DNA of 10,765 nucleotides from Akkermansia sp. (GTDB lineage: Bacteria; Verrucomicrobiota; Verrucomicrobiia; Verrucomicrobiales; Akkermansiaceae): assembly GCA_020047775.1 (NCBI GenBank), contig JAIFNK010000035.1, forward strand, positions 1 to 10,765. Reading direction: 5' to 3'. This document shows positions 1-7,202 of this stretch, one piece after another. The notes beneath the pieces were generated by a model that was not told the origin of the DNA, did not search any database, and saw nothing but the letters and a program-made list of their open reading frames with translations. Position 1 is the stretch's first letter; the number at the start of each line of letters is the position of its first letter. Both the position numbers and the translations under genes were made by a program.

Positions 1-51
1 TATTTATACATAATATTTTTGTTACTCGGTTATTGTAAAGCCCCATGTTAT

Positions 52-870
52 TCATCCATATTTAGTAGTTACAGCAGTCGTGCTATTGTAACTCACATAT
101 TCAAGTGTAGCTTCCCAGGTTAGTGGGTTACTAAAAAGTGTGAGATAATAATATAGGCGTCGGGGATCATCATGGAAGTAGTTTGCCGCGGCGTTGCCAA
201 AGGTGTCATAAAATGGATTGGGTGCATTAGAGTTATCAATAAAGGTTCTCGATGCTCCACGATCATTGGTTGTGACAGTCTGTATCCAATGGTAAGCTGT
301 ATCTTGTTGCGGACCTGGAGTTCCGCTCATAGTTATGTCTATAACGGATCCACCTTCTATGCCAAAGTCTTTAGATATGTAAGAAGTAATATTTAGCACC
401 CCTGCAAGACTTGCGCCAGCTTGGGCTGCAACATTGGTTGTTGTGTGCGCGGTGATCGTGAATGTTTTACCACGATAGGTGGCTGTGGTAGTTGGCAGGG
501 TCGGTGTTGTTGCGCCAGTTACAGTAAATAGTCCTTCATAGTCAAAGCTGTTGGTCGGACAGGGTTGATAAGCCACGCTATTCGCTCCGTCCGGAAACCC
601 GCTCGGATCTTCCGAAGTCCATCTCGCAACTTCCGGATTGTAACTTCGGTATTTGAAAGCATAGCTGCCGGTTGACGCGAGATAAGGCTTGCCGGTATAG
701 AATGCCGTCTGTTCGCTACCATAGCCTTGGCTGGTGGATTCTGACGCCTTTTCAGCCCGCCATTCGGCGAGTTGCTTTTCGTTTTTAAACTCCGGGAGGG
801 GAGCTTTGAATTCCGCGAAGGCGGTGCTGGTCAGGGACGCCACGAGGGCGATTGTCAGTTTGTATTTCAT
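52..870 (-). CDS. Secreted small protein with free-standing Rhs core motif and variable tip
   Basis: A 272-residue protein starting with ATG. Residues 1-19 form a clean signal peptide (MKYK, a hydrophobic stretch, then AFA before EFKAP), so it is probably exported. Residues 20-60 are charged and helical. Residues 74-114 match the Rhs-associated core: KYRSYNPEVARW, then SEDPSGFPDGAN, then FDYEGL. In ordinary Rhs proteins this core closes the YD-repeat shell and precedes a variable tip. Here it follows a signal peptide with no YD repeats before it. Residues 115-272 are a Thr-rich, probably beta-rich tip with no nuclease or other toxin motif that I recognise; a stretch with YHWIQTV, NPFYD, HDDPRR and WEATLEYVS looks like a folded domain. 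GC falls from about 55% over the core-encoding part (541-840) to about 45% over the tip (61-540), as is common for exchanged Rhs tips. It lies 216 nt downstream of the YD-repeat gene on the same strand. No Shine-Dalgarno site is seen. The Rhs core is certain; the role is unknown. Confidence 0.85.
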   Translation of the reverse strand: MKYKLTIALVASLTSTAFAEFKAPLPEFKNEKQLAEWRAEKASESTSQGYGSEQTAFYTGKPYLASTGSYAFKYRSYNPEVARWTSEDPSGFPDGANSVAYQPCPTNSFDYEGLFTVTGATTPTLPTTTATYRGKTFTITAHTTTNVAAQAGASLAGVLNITSYISKDFGIEGGSVIDITMSGTPGPQQDTAYHWIQTVTTNDRGASRTFIDNSNAPNPFYDTFGNAAANYFHDDPRRLYYYLTLFSNPLTWEATLEYVSYNSTTAVTTKYG

Positions 871-917
871 TTTTGTTTTATGTGTTTAGGTTCTTCATTG
901 GAGATTATGGAAGAGTG

Positions 918-1071
918 AACCGCAGAGGCGCGGAGGTCGCAAAGGAGCGCAGAGGAGATGAATGCTGATGGTTTTTTGGTTATAGATTACCTTAGGCTTT
1001 CAGGCGGAATGAATTCCGCGCTCCAATTTTCAGGCTCTGCCTTCCTTTGCGACCTTTGCGGCTTTGCGGTT
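918..1071. repeat. Inverted-repeat element between the two Rhs genes
   Basis: A 29-nt left arm (918-946, beginning AACCGCAGAGG) is matched by an inverted right arm (1043-1071, complement beginning AACCGCAAAGC) with 25 of 29 identities and a 96-nt spacer. The left arm also holds short direct units CGCAGAGG at 921-928 and 948-955. Inside the element GCGGAAT (1004-1010) and ATTCCGC (1013-1019) form a small hairpin. From memory, CGCAAAGG-type arrays are dispersed intergenic repeats in several bacterial phyla; I could not search to confirm this. It fills most of the gap between the YD-repeat gene and the core/tip gene, and its right arm ends 15 nt from the YD-repeat stop codon. No transposase is encoded, so it is at most a non-autonomous or REP-like element. 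Confidence 0.7.
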
Positions 1072-1086
1072 AGTCTTAATCGATGT

Positions 1087-4000
1087 TCACCGCTTTGTTG
1101 GCGGTAGTTGGTTGGTGGTGGGAACGGGATTGGTTGGCGAGGGTGGGGCGTCAGTTCCGAGTGAGCCGCCGCTGGATGTGGCTTTGAGGGGCTGGCCGAA
1201 GGAGGTGAGGCGGGAGAAGTTCACGCCTGCGAGGCCGACGGTGGCGAGGGTGGTGCCAAGCAGGTCGTTGAGGTGGTAGGTGAGTTCCTCCGGCTTGCCG
1301 ACGGGGTGGGAGGCGATGGGGATGCCGCCGCTGGGGTGGGACTCGATGATGTAGATCGTGTCGTTCCGCTTGAGGAGGGCGAGGCCATCCCAGAGGAAGG
1401 ATTCGGAACCGGGAGAGGAAGAGATTGATGATTGAGGATTTTGGATTGTTGATTTTTGATTGGAGGAGGAAGAGATGGAGGCGAGCTGGCCGTCGGGCCA
1501 GTAGGTGTGGGTGGCGGTGGTGCCGTCGGGGAGGGTGAGGGTGGTAAGTTTGTCGAGCCAGCCGTAGGTGTTCTGTGGCTGGGGGCCGGTGCCGAGCATG
1601 CGGCCGGCGCGGTCGTAGGTGTAGGCGAGACTGCTTTTGGCGAGTTTTTCCAGGGCTTCCGGGCTCTTGGGCAATGCCGCGACGGTCTGGACGGTGGCGG
1701 GGCCGAGATCAAGGGATTTTACGAGTTGGTTCGCCGCATTGTAGGTCATGGCGGTGAGCTGGCCATTCAGCAGCTTGGTCCGCATGTTGCCCGCCAGATC
1801 GTAGGTGTAGGCTTCGAGGACGGTTTGGTCCTGATCGTCGATGACCTTGAGCAACTGGCCGCTGGGGTCGTATTCGTAGCGCAAGGTCTGGCCGTTCCAG
1901 CTGCGGCGGGTGAGTTGGTCCGCAGCGTCCCACTCGTAGACGAGTTCCAGAGGGGAGGTGAGCTTGCCGCCCTGAAAGGTCATGTGACCGAGGTGGCCGC
2001 TGGAGTCGTAGCCGATGTCCACGGTGAGACCCGGCTTGCCGTTTTTCGGGAGGCCGTAGGTTTTCTGAACGGGTCTGCCGGTAAGGTCGTAGCGGTAACT
2101 GATGGCGGGGATGCCATTGGTAAGGATGCCGGTGAGATGGCCCTCCGGATCGTAGGTTTGCTCGGTCTGCTGGAAGGCCACGTATTCGGTGGGTTTCACC
2201 GGATCAGTCACCAGCCTGGAAATCATCAGTCCGGTGCGCTGGCCGCGGCGGTTGTAGCGGTAACTGAGCAGGTTTTCCTCTTTCCCGCAGACGGCGCGGG
2301 TGGCGGTAAGCTGGCCTTGTTCGTTGTAACTGGACTCGAAGGTGGTGTCCGGTCCGGTGGCGGAAACCGGGCGGCCGTCCTTGTCGTAGGCATAATCCAG
2401 TTTCTGGCCGCCGTCGTAGTCGATGCTGCCGAGCGGGCCGCCCTTGTCATAAGTGTGGCGGATGACTTGCTCGCCATTGGCGCGTTCCAGGAGTTTCCCT
2501 GTCTTGGGATCGTATTTCCAAGTCTGGTTGCCGCCCATGGAGTTCAGTTGTTTGACCATGCGTCCGGCGGCGTCGAATTCGAAACGGATCTTGTTGCCAT
2601 TGCCGTCGATCTGGGCGATCCGCCGGTCCGAGGAATCGTATTCGTATCGGGTGACGGAGCCATTCGGAGCGATCTGGGCGGTGAGATTGCCCCGAGCGTC
2701 CCGCTCGACCCGGGAAAGCCGGTTGAGGGAATCCTTTTCCCCGACCACGCGGTGGAATTCATCGCGCACCAGTTCTTTGAACACTTTGCCATTACGCTTG
2801 ATTTGCGCCACTTGTCCATCTGCATCGTAATCCACCTCGGTCTTTGAGCCGTCCGCTGCGATCTGGGATTTCACCCGGCCGTTTTCATCGTATGCCACGC
2901 TCTGCTTGCGGCCTGCGGAGGAAACCGAGTTCATCCGGCCGAAGTCGTCGTAGGTGTAGGAAACCTTGTCTCCGAAGGGATTGGTAACAGAAGCGAGCTC
3001 CCCACGGGCGGTGTAGGTGTAGCGGGTGAGGTCGCCGTTACGGTCCTTTGCTCCGATGACCTTGCCGTCGTCGCCGTAGGCGTATTCCGCGATGATCTCG
3101 GACTTGCGGCGGTTTCCCCGGCGGACCCGCAGCGGCTTGGGCTCCCAGTCAAGACGCTTGGAGGGGCGGAACTTCGGATCGTAGTCGAAATAGGTGCTGA
3201 CGCCCTTGTCATCCACCGTCTCGGTGAGCAGGCCGGTTTTCCGGTCGTAGCGATACTCGACCATGAGCTTGCCGTTTTCCTCCACCCGGCGGAGCTTGCC
3301 GTCGTATTTCTGGCCGGGGGAGCGGTAGTAATAATTCTTCTGCTGGGCGGCATCCCGCTGGGTGGTGACGATGCCGCGTGACTCCGAATAGTCCATCTTC
3401 TCGACGAGACCGCTGCGATGGGTGACTGTGATATCCGCCGGATTCCATTGTTTTTTGTCCTTCCCCAAGCGCCCGTATGCGTAGGATCTGTCCCGGTCCG
3501 CGAGGAGCCAGTAGTTCGCAGTCTGTTTCTTGGCGGCGAATTCATCCGCCAGCGTGCCAGCCGGTAACGGATTCACAAACGCGGTCTTGAACTCTTCGAT
3601 CCGGTTGGGGTCTTCCGTATTGCCGGTTCCCGCTTTGGCCAGCAATCCGCTATCAGGGTGATAGAGAAATTTCGCAGTTTCTCCGACTGGCGGATCCCAT
3701 GCGGTCAGGCGCTCGACCGTGCCGTCCTTGACGTAGGCGAAGCGATGCAACTGCCCGTCGAGCTTGAAACTGCTGAGTCGCTTGTCCTCGCCGTAGAGCG
3801 CGACCAGCACGAGCCGCCGGGAATTGCTGGGAATGTCGAGAAACTGGACTCCCAGCAGCCGGCCGCTCTGCCACTCGAACTCCAGCATCCGCCGGCTGGG
3901 AGAAACCACGCCCACCAGCTTGCCCTTGCTGTAATGGTATTCCCAGCCCTCCTCGTTCGTCACGGTCTGCTTGGTGGGAGACACCTCGGCCTTCCACGCG

Positions 4001-4359
4001 CGGTCCGCGCTGCGGTATTCACTGTTGCGGTCGGGTTTCTGCACCAGTGCAACCTGCGCTCCGGAGGGCATGCTCCATAACAGAACTCCTTTGCCCACCG
4101 GCAGGATCATTGATTCCAACTGCGGGCAGAACCAGCAACTGCCGAACAATCCCTCCTTGTTCCGCGTCGTCAGATAGACGAGTTGCAAAGGAAAATTGAA
4201 CTCCGGGGACGCGTTCACGCCGCCCAATGGATACTGGACCATCCAGCCACCGGATTGCAGCGCCCTTCCCGCAGTGGGCAGGCTGAAAGTCCACGACGGC
4301 GCGGCTGCTTCAAGGTGGAGACCGACCGTCGACAAAAACAGCAAGATACCGGCTAACAA
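1087..4359 (-). CDS. Secreted Rhs/YD-repeat protein lacking the C-terminal core
   Basis: A 1090-residue protein. Residues 1-20 are a hydrophobic export signal ending in EAAA before PSWTF. YD/Rhs repeats run from roughly residue 140 to 960, with many copies such as YTYDDFGRM, FEFDAAGRM, YRYDLTGRP and YEYDPSGQL; in this family they build a hollow beta-spiral shell. Near residue 990 comes the FLWDGLALL motif and near 1025 YHLNDLLGTTLATVG, which normally lead into the Rhs core. Here the protein ends after a low-complexity Ser/Pro/Thr tail (TNQLPPTKR) with no RYYNPE or DPxGL core; that core occurs in the next gene downstream. The start codon is TTG, because no ATG or GTG occurs upstream before the TGA at 4417-4419. 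Reading on upstream gives SRKG, which would make a proper basic n-region, and an ATA codon (4390-4392) where an ATG might be expected, so the 5' end may be altered. A 51-nt in-frame repeat insertion lies at codons about 962-982. GC is about 60-65%. Confidence 0.93.
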   Translation of the reverse strand: MLAGILLFLSTVGLHLEAAAPSWTFSLPTAGRALQSGGWMVQYPLGGVNASPEFNFPLQLVYLTTRNKEGLFGSCWFCPQLESMILPVGKGVLLWSMPSGAQVALVQKPDRNSEYRSADRAWKAEVSPTKQTVTNEEGWEYHYSKGKLVGVVSPSRRMLEFEWQSGRLLGVQFLDIPSNSRRLVLVALYGEDKRLSSFKLDGQLHRFAYVKDGTVERLTAWDPPVGETAKFLYHPDSGLLAKAGTGNTEDPNRIEEFKTAFVNPLPAGTLADEFAAKKQTANYWLLADRDRSYAYGRLGKDKKQWNPADITVTHRSGLVEKMDYSESRGIVTTQRDAAQQKNYYYRSPGQKYDGKLRRVEENGKLMVEYRYDRKTGLLTETVDDKGVSTYFDYDPKFRPSKRLDWEPKPLRVRRGNRRKSEIIAEYAYGDDGKVIGAKDRNGDLTRYTYTARGELASVTNPFGDKVSYTYDDFGRMNSVSSAGRKQSVAYDENGRVKSQIAADGSKTEVDYDADGQVAQIKRNGKVFKELVRDEFHRVVGEKDSLNRLSRVERDARGNLTAQIAPNGSVTRYEYDSSDRRIAQIDGNGNKIRFEFDAAGRMVKQLNSMGGNQTWKYDPKTGKLLERANGEQVIRHTYDKGGPLGSIDYDGGQKLDYAYDKDGRPVSATGPDTTFESSYNEQGQLTATRAVCGKEENLLSYRYNRRGQRTGLMISRLVTDPVKPTEYVAFQQTEQTYDPEGHLTGILTNGIPAISYRYDLTGRPVQKTYGLPKNGKPGLTVDIGYDSSGHLGHMTFQGGKLTSPLELVYEWDAADQLTRRSWNGQTLRYEYDPSGQLLKVIDDQDQTVLEAYTYDLAGNMRTKLLNGQLTAMTYNAANQLVKSLDLGPATVQTVAALPKSPEALEKLAKSSLAYTYDRAGRMLGTGPQPQNTYGWLDKLTTLTLPDGTTATHTYWPDGQLASISSSSNQKSTIQNPQSSISSSPGSESFLWDGLALLKRNDTIYIIESHPSGGIPIASHPVGKPEELTYHLNDLLGTTLATVGLAGVNFSRLTSFGQPLKATSSGGSLGTDAPPSPTNPVPTTNQLPPTKR
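1415..1476. repeat. 51-nt in-frame repeat insertion flanked by 11-bp direct repeats
   Basis: GAGGAAGAGAT occurs at 1415-1425 and again at 1466-1476, flanking a 40-nt AT-rich segment within a GC-rich gene. The offset is exactly 51 nt, or 17 codons, so the YD-repeat frame is kept. The peptide reads ISSSS NQKSTIQNPQSS ISSS. Leaving out one repeat copy joins GQLASIS directly to the PGSESFLWDG motif. The inner segment is built of AATC-type words (on the coding strand AATCAAAAATC, then AACAATCC, then AAAATCC). From memory such stretches are dispersed intergenic repeats in some bacteria, and NQKSTIQNPQS is typical of them when translated. Slippage could also give the flanking repeats, since they are simple in sequence. 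Confidence 0.6.
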
Positions 4360-4765
4360 ACCCTTGCGGGAAACTGCGTGAAAGTGTGATATTCTATTCG
4401 GTTGATCAGGACCAAGTCACAAACCAAACCGTTTGATGTGAATTTTCATGGATGGAGGAGAATCCGAAATGTGTCTAATAGAGCCAACTGCTCTCTTCCG
4501 AGAACTATCACATGAAAACCCACGGCCTACCAAGTAACGAAGATCCATAGAGTGACAATATCGTCAGTGATGACAAGTTCCTCGCATCGCCCGACAGGAT
4601 GTCGGGCGGAAACAGTCGACAGGCTAGCGACGCTTCTCATCTTCAGACACCCTCTGAGGGAAGCCGGGGCGCTTATAGCACCGTGCCGAGCATCGCGACC
4701 GCCGTGTCGAATCACCTGCGGTGGAGAGCAAGGCGAGGATCTCCTTTGGAATCATCGCCAGTGGC
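4360..4765. other. Gene-free stretch of 406 nt with small hairpins
   Basis: This lies between the 5' end of the YD-repeat gene and the 3' end of the helical-protein gene. Open frames inside it are short, overlap on both strands and show no recognisable protein, so I call none. It holds a perfect hairpin at 4588-4608, a direct repeat CGACAGG (4592-4598 and 4617-4623), and a small palindrome CCCTC-T-GAGGG (4650-4660). The promoter of the YD-repeat gene should be in the part near 4360-4450, but no convincing -35/-10 pair was found. The 4580-4750 part has the look of a dispersed chromosomal repeat. Confidence 0.6.
4588..4608. repeat. Perfect 9-bp hairpin, 3-nt loop
   Basis: CGCCCGACA (4588-4596), loop GGA, TGTCGGGCG (4600-4608). 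All nine pairs are Watson-Crick and GC-rich. No run of T follows on either strand, so it is not a standard intrinsic terminator. The closely spaced second CGACAGG at 4617-4623 suggests a REP-like unit. It lies 158 nt beyond the stop codon of the minus-strand operon and could still stabilise that transcript's 3' end. Confidence 0.65.
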
Positions 4766-5179
4766 TCATCCGGCGACTTCGATGGCGATCTTCCGCGCCT
4801 TCAGCGCCTCGGCGATGGCGGCCTCCGCTTGAAGCAGGGAGTAGGCCGCGACGAGGATGGCGTCAGCCGCCTGTTGCTCGGTTTGGTCGGCGTGTTTTTC
4901 CAGCTTCGCGATTTCGCGGTCGGTTTTCCAATCCTCGTATTTGGAAACCGCGTGGGCGGCTTCTTCTTCGAGTAACAGCTTGATCCGGTGGGTCGCGTGC
5001 TCGGCTTGCTCGCGCTTGGCTTCGATTTTCCCCAGCGTTTCCTTGAGCCCGGTTTCCAAGGCGGCCACACCGGTTTCGGACGAGGTCGTCAGGTGGTGCA
5101 CGGCCTTCGCCAGACTGGCTTCGGCGGATTTGATTTCCCCTTCCAGGGTTTTGCGGAATTGTTCGAGTCGTTCGTTCAT
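4766..5179 (-). CDS. Small all-helical, coiled-coil protein of unknown function
   Basis: A 137-residue protein with an ATG start and no signal peptide or membrane segment. The whole chain is rich in Ala, Glu, Lys and Leu with heptad-like spacing, for example LETGLKETLGKIEAKREQAE at 41-60 and IAKLEKHADQTEQQAADAIL at 90-109, so it is probably a helical bundle or coiled coil. It has no cysteine, only one Trp (W84) and no catalytic motif. It starts 34 nt after the stop of the kinase-like gene on the same strand, so it is probably the last gene of that operon and may act with the kinase-like protein as a cytoplasmic partner or scaffold; this is inference. No Shine-Dalgarno site precedes the start. 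I do not recognise the family. Confidence 0.8.
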   Translation of the reverse strand: MNERLEQFRKTLEGEIKSAEASLAKAVHHLTTSSETGVAALETGLKETLGKIEAKREQAEHATHRIKLLLEEEAAHAVSKYEDWKTDREIAKLEKHADQTEQQAADAILVAAYSLLQAEAAIAEALKARKIAIEVAG

Positions 5180-5213
5180 GGCGTTGGTGTCGGTTGGTGG
5201 GTTTTACAATGGC

Positions 5214-6413
5214 TCAGCCGCGGCGGATTTTCGAGCCTTCGAAGAGAATCATCATCCGGTAAACCCGCTTTTCCCGGGTCTCGATCCTGCCTGTCGTTAG
5301 ATCGAAGCGCTCGGGCACCTCCTGCCGGTGGATGTCCACACTCGCCCGGAATCCGCGCTCGGAGAAGATGTCGATGAGGATCGCGATGGCCACCGGATCG
5401 ACGAACAACGGGTCCTCCGAATTGATCATCGCCCTGCCGCTGACGGCGTAGCGCTTGATGATGGGCATCATTTTCACCTGAATGAAATCGACGACCGCCC
5501 GGAGCAGCTCCGGATGCTCGACCTGATAGCCGTCCAGCCGGTTGACGAGTTCCTGGCGGGCCTCGCGGACGAGCTCGTCGGCCAGCGGGATCAGCCGGAG
5601 GATGTCGTAGGTGCGCGGGTCGAGCTCGAGCGAGCTCTGATAGGCGAGCTCCCGGATGATGTTCTGCTGGACGACATCGATCGGCGCCTGGGCGTTGATG
5701 AAATGGTAGTGGAAGATCTGTTTGAGCGAGACGAGCGCGTCGTAGGTCTTCTCCTTGAAGGTGCGGTAACGGTTGCGGGCGAGGTCGGGATCGAAGTCGG
5801 TGTTGCGCTCTTCCTCGAGTTCGCCAACGCCTGATTCACGGACCTCGGCGTTGTGCACCAGCGTTTCCCGACCGCGCTTGAGCTGGCGGTTGATGCTCTC
5901 CGCCTCATCCACGAAGAGCACCATGATGTGGAATGTCGGCTGCCGGAAGTGGTGGGCCTGCGGGGTGTTGGAAAACTCGCGGCGCAGCGAAATCATCTCG
6001 TCATAGAACATCTTGAGGCACTCGACCTGCACGTTGGTGCGGGGGAATCCGTCGAGCACCGCGCTGTCGCGGAATTGCGGCTTCATCAGCGCGCGCAGCA
6101 GCAGGCGGAGGACCTCCTCGTCGCCGACCATGCCGCCGTCGGCCTTGATTTTTTTCGCCTCCGGCGAGTTGAGCAGCTCGCTGATGACGATGGGTGGCGA
6201 GGTGATGCCACGGATCTTGCGGATGAAGGCGGTGTTCGTCCCCTTGCCGGAACCCGGCGCGCCGCCCAGCAAAATGAGTTCCTTCGGGAAATGGAGGTTT
6301 TCCCGGCCGACGTCATTTTCCAGCTCGTCCCACACCCGTTTGAAGATCAATTGGGCGTCTTTGATCTCAAGATCGGCGGCCGGTGGCTGGGAGCTGGGTT
6401 GGGTTGTTTTCAC
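5214..6413 (-). CDS. Adenylate-kinase-like nucleoside monophosphate kinase with long C-terminal extension
   Basis: A 399-residue cytoplasmic protein with a GTG start. Residues 46-245 match the adenylate kinase fold: Walker A GGAPGSGKGT (50-59), then a GGMVGDEEVLRLLL segment (93-106) corresponding to the GxLVxDExV element, DGFPRT (121-126), a VLFVDEAESINRQLKRGRE segment (165-183), and RNRYRTFKEKT (213-223), corresponding to the RLxxYxxxT helix after the LID. These support phosphoryl transfer between ATP and a nucleoside monophosphate. Oddities: the usual TGDxLR in the NMP-binding region is replaced by VISELL (76-81), there is a 45-residue N-terminal extension, and about 150 residues follow the kinase domain, against a usual total of about 190-220. 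The extension has a helical part (270-320) and then an alpha/beta-looking end (330-399). It may therefore not be a housekeeping Adk. It lies 66 nt after the M23 peptidase gene and 34 nt before the helical protein, all on one strand. Confidence 0.85.
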   Translation of the reverse strand: MKTTQPSSQPPAADLEIKDAQLIFKRVWDELENDVGRENLHFPKELILLGGAPGSGKGTNTAFIRKIRGITSPPIVISELLNSPEAKKIKADGGMVGDEEVLRLLLRALMKPQFRDSAVLDGFPRTNVQVECLKMFYDEMISLRREFSNTPQAHHFRQPTFHIMVLFVDEAESINRQLKRGRETLVHNAEVRESGVGELEEERNTDFDPDLARNRYRTFKEKTYDALVSLKQIFHYHFINAQAPIDVVQQNIIRELAYQSSLELDPRTYDILRLIPLADELVREARQELVNRLDGYQVEHPELLRAVVDFIQVKMMPIIKRYAVSGRAMINSEDPLFVDPVAIAILIDIFSERGFRASVDIHRQEVPERFDLTTGRIETREKRVYRMMILFEGSKIRRG

Positions 6414-6479
6414 GACACCGGAAATTACACAGGATCGACGGGCGGCGGTCGAGAGCGGCGCGCAAGAATCTCGCCGGAC

Positions 6480-7202
6480 TCACGGTTTGCCCAAGGTGAG
6501 GCCAAGCGGCGAGGGCGAAAGCTCGTCCGCGCCGGCATTCCGCAGGGAGGAAATCGTCGCTGTCGGATCGAACCGGTTGAGCGGCAGCATCGCGTAGCCC
6601 GCGCCGATGTCCACGCCGTCGCTGGTCCGCATTTCGAAATGCAGGTGCGCCGGATAATAGCCGTTCGCCGTGCCCACGGTGCCGACTTTTCCGCCGCGCG
6701 GCACGAGCGCGCCGATCGCGACATCGATGCGGTTCAAGTGCGCATACATCGAGTGCAGCGGTCGGCCATCCGCGGCGGCGTGGGCGATGACGACAAGTTT
6801 CCCCCAGCCCGGCGATGGCTCCCCGGCGTAAATGACCAGCCCGTCCGCCGTGCAGAAAACCGGGTCTCCCAAGTCGGTGTTCATTCCGCCGATGCCGTTG
6901 AGATCGTCGCCGGTGTGGTGGCCGCCGCGCCTGGCGTTCATTTCCCAGAATTTCTGCGCATTATAGACCAGCCCGGCGTGGTCCGATCCCATGGGCGGAT
7001 CAAACCGCAATGCCCGCGGGATTTGCGCGGTCTGCCAGGCGGAGAGGAAATGAAAGCGATGGTCCGGCTCGCCGTTGGCCGGCATCGCCAGCGGTGAATC
7101 CGCGTCGATCTCCGCCGGCGGGAGTTTCAGATAGAATCCCACGGCCCCCGCCACTGCGGCGATGACGAGGAGGATCAGAAGTTTCGACGGGCGCACCTGC
7201 AC
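6480..7202 (-). CDS. Membrane-anchored M23-family zinc metallopeptidase
   Basis: A 240-residue protein with a GTG start; a second GTG two codons later is possible. Residues 7-24 are a single hydrophobic segment after MQVRPSK, giving a signal anchor or uncleaved signal with the enzyme outside the membrane. The M23 (lysostaphin-like, LytM) domain covers about 90-215. HHTGDD gives the HxxxD zinc ligands H96 and D100, MYAHLN gives H155, and AHLHFE gives H186 and H188 (HxH). All expected metal and catalytic positions are present, so it should be an active endopeptidase acting on peptidoglycan cross-links. No LysM, SH3 or coiled-coil domain is attached. It is the first gene of a probable three-gene operon, and its 5' end faces the divergent membrane-protein genes across 109 nt. 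No Shine-Dalgarno site is evident. Confidence 0.9.
   Translation of the reverse strand: MQVRPSKLLILLVIAAVAGAVGFYLKLPPAEIDADSPLAMPANGEPDHRFHFLSAWQTAQIPRALRFDPPMGSDHAGLVYNAQKFWEMNARRGGHHTGDDLNGIGGMNTDLGDPVFCTADGLVIYAGEPSPGWGKLVVIAHAAADGRPLHSMYAHLNRIDVAIGALVPRGGKVGTVGTANGYYPAHLHFEMRTSDGVDIGAGYAMLPLNRFDPTATISSLRNAGADELSPSPLGLTLGKP

Noticed and set aside
918..960. A CRISPR-like array from the repeated CGCAGAGG units
   Set aside because: The units are about 8 nt, irregular, have no spacers of constant length, and no cas genes are present.
1456..2847. A 463-codon open frame on the plus strand, opposite the YD-repeat gene
   Set aside because: It is the antisense shadow of a GC-rich gene; its Gly/Val/Ala-rich product has no recognisable domain, while the minus strand has clear YD repeats throughout.
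4527..4832. Short open frames on both strands between the YD-repeat gene and the operon
   Set aside because: They overlap one another, include the hairpin sequence, and show no protein-like conservation or start signals.
5853..7097. A 414-codon open frame on the plus strand
   Set aside because: It lies opposite the kinase-like and M23 genes, spans both of them and their gap, and has His/Arg/Val-rich shadow composition with no domain.
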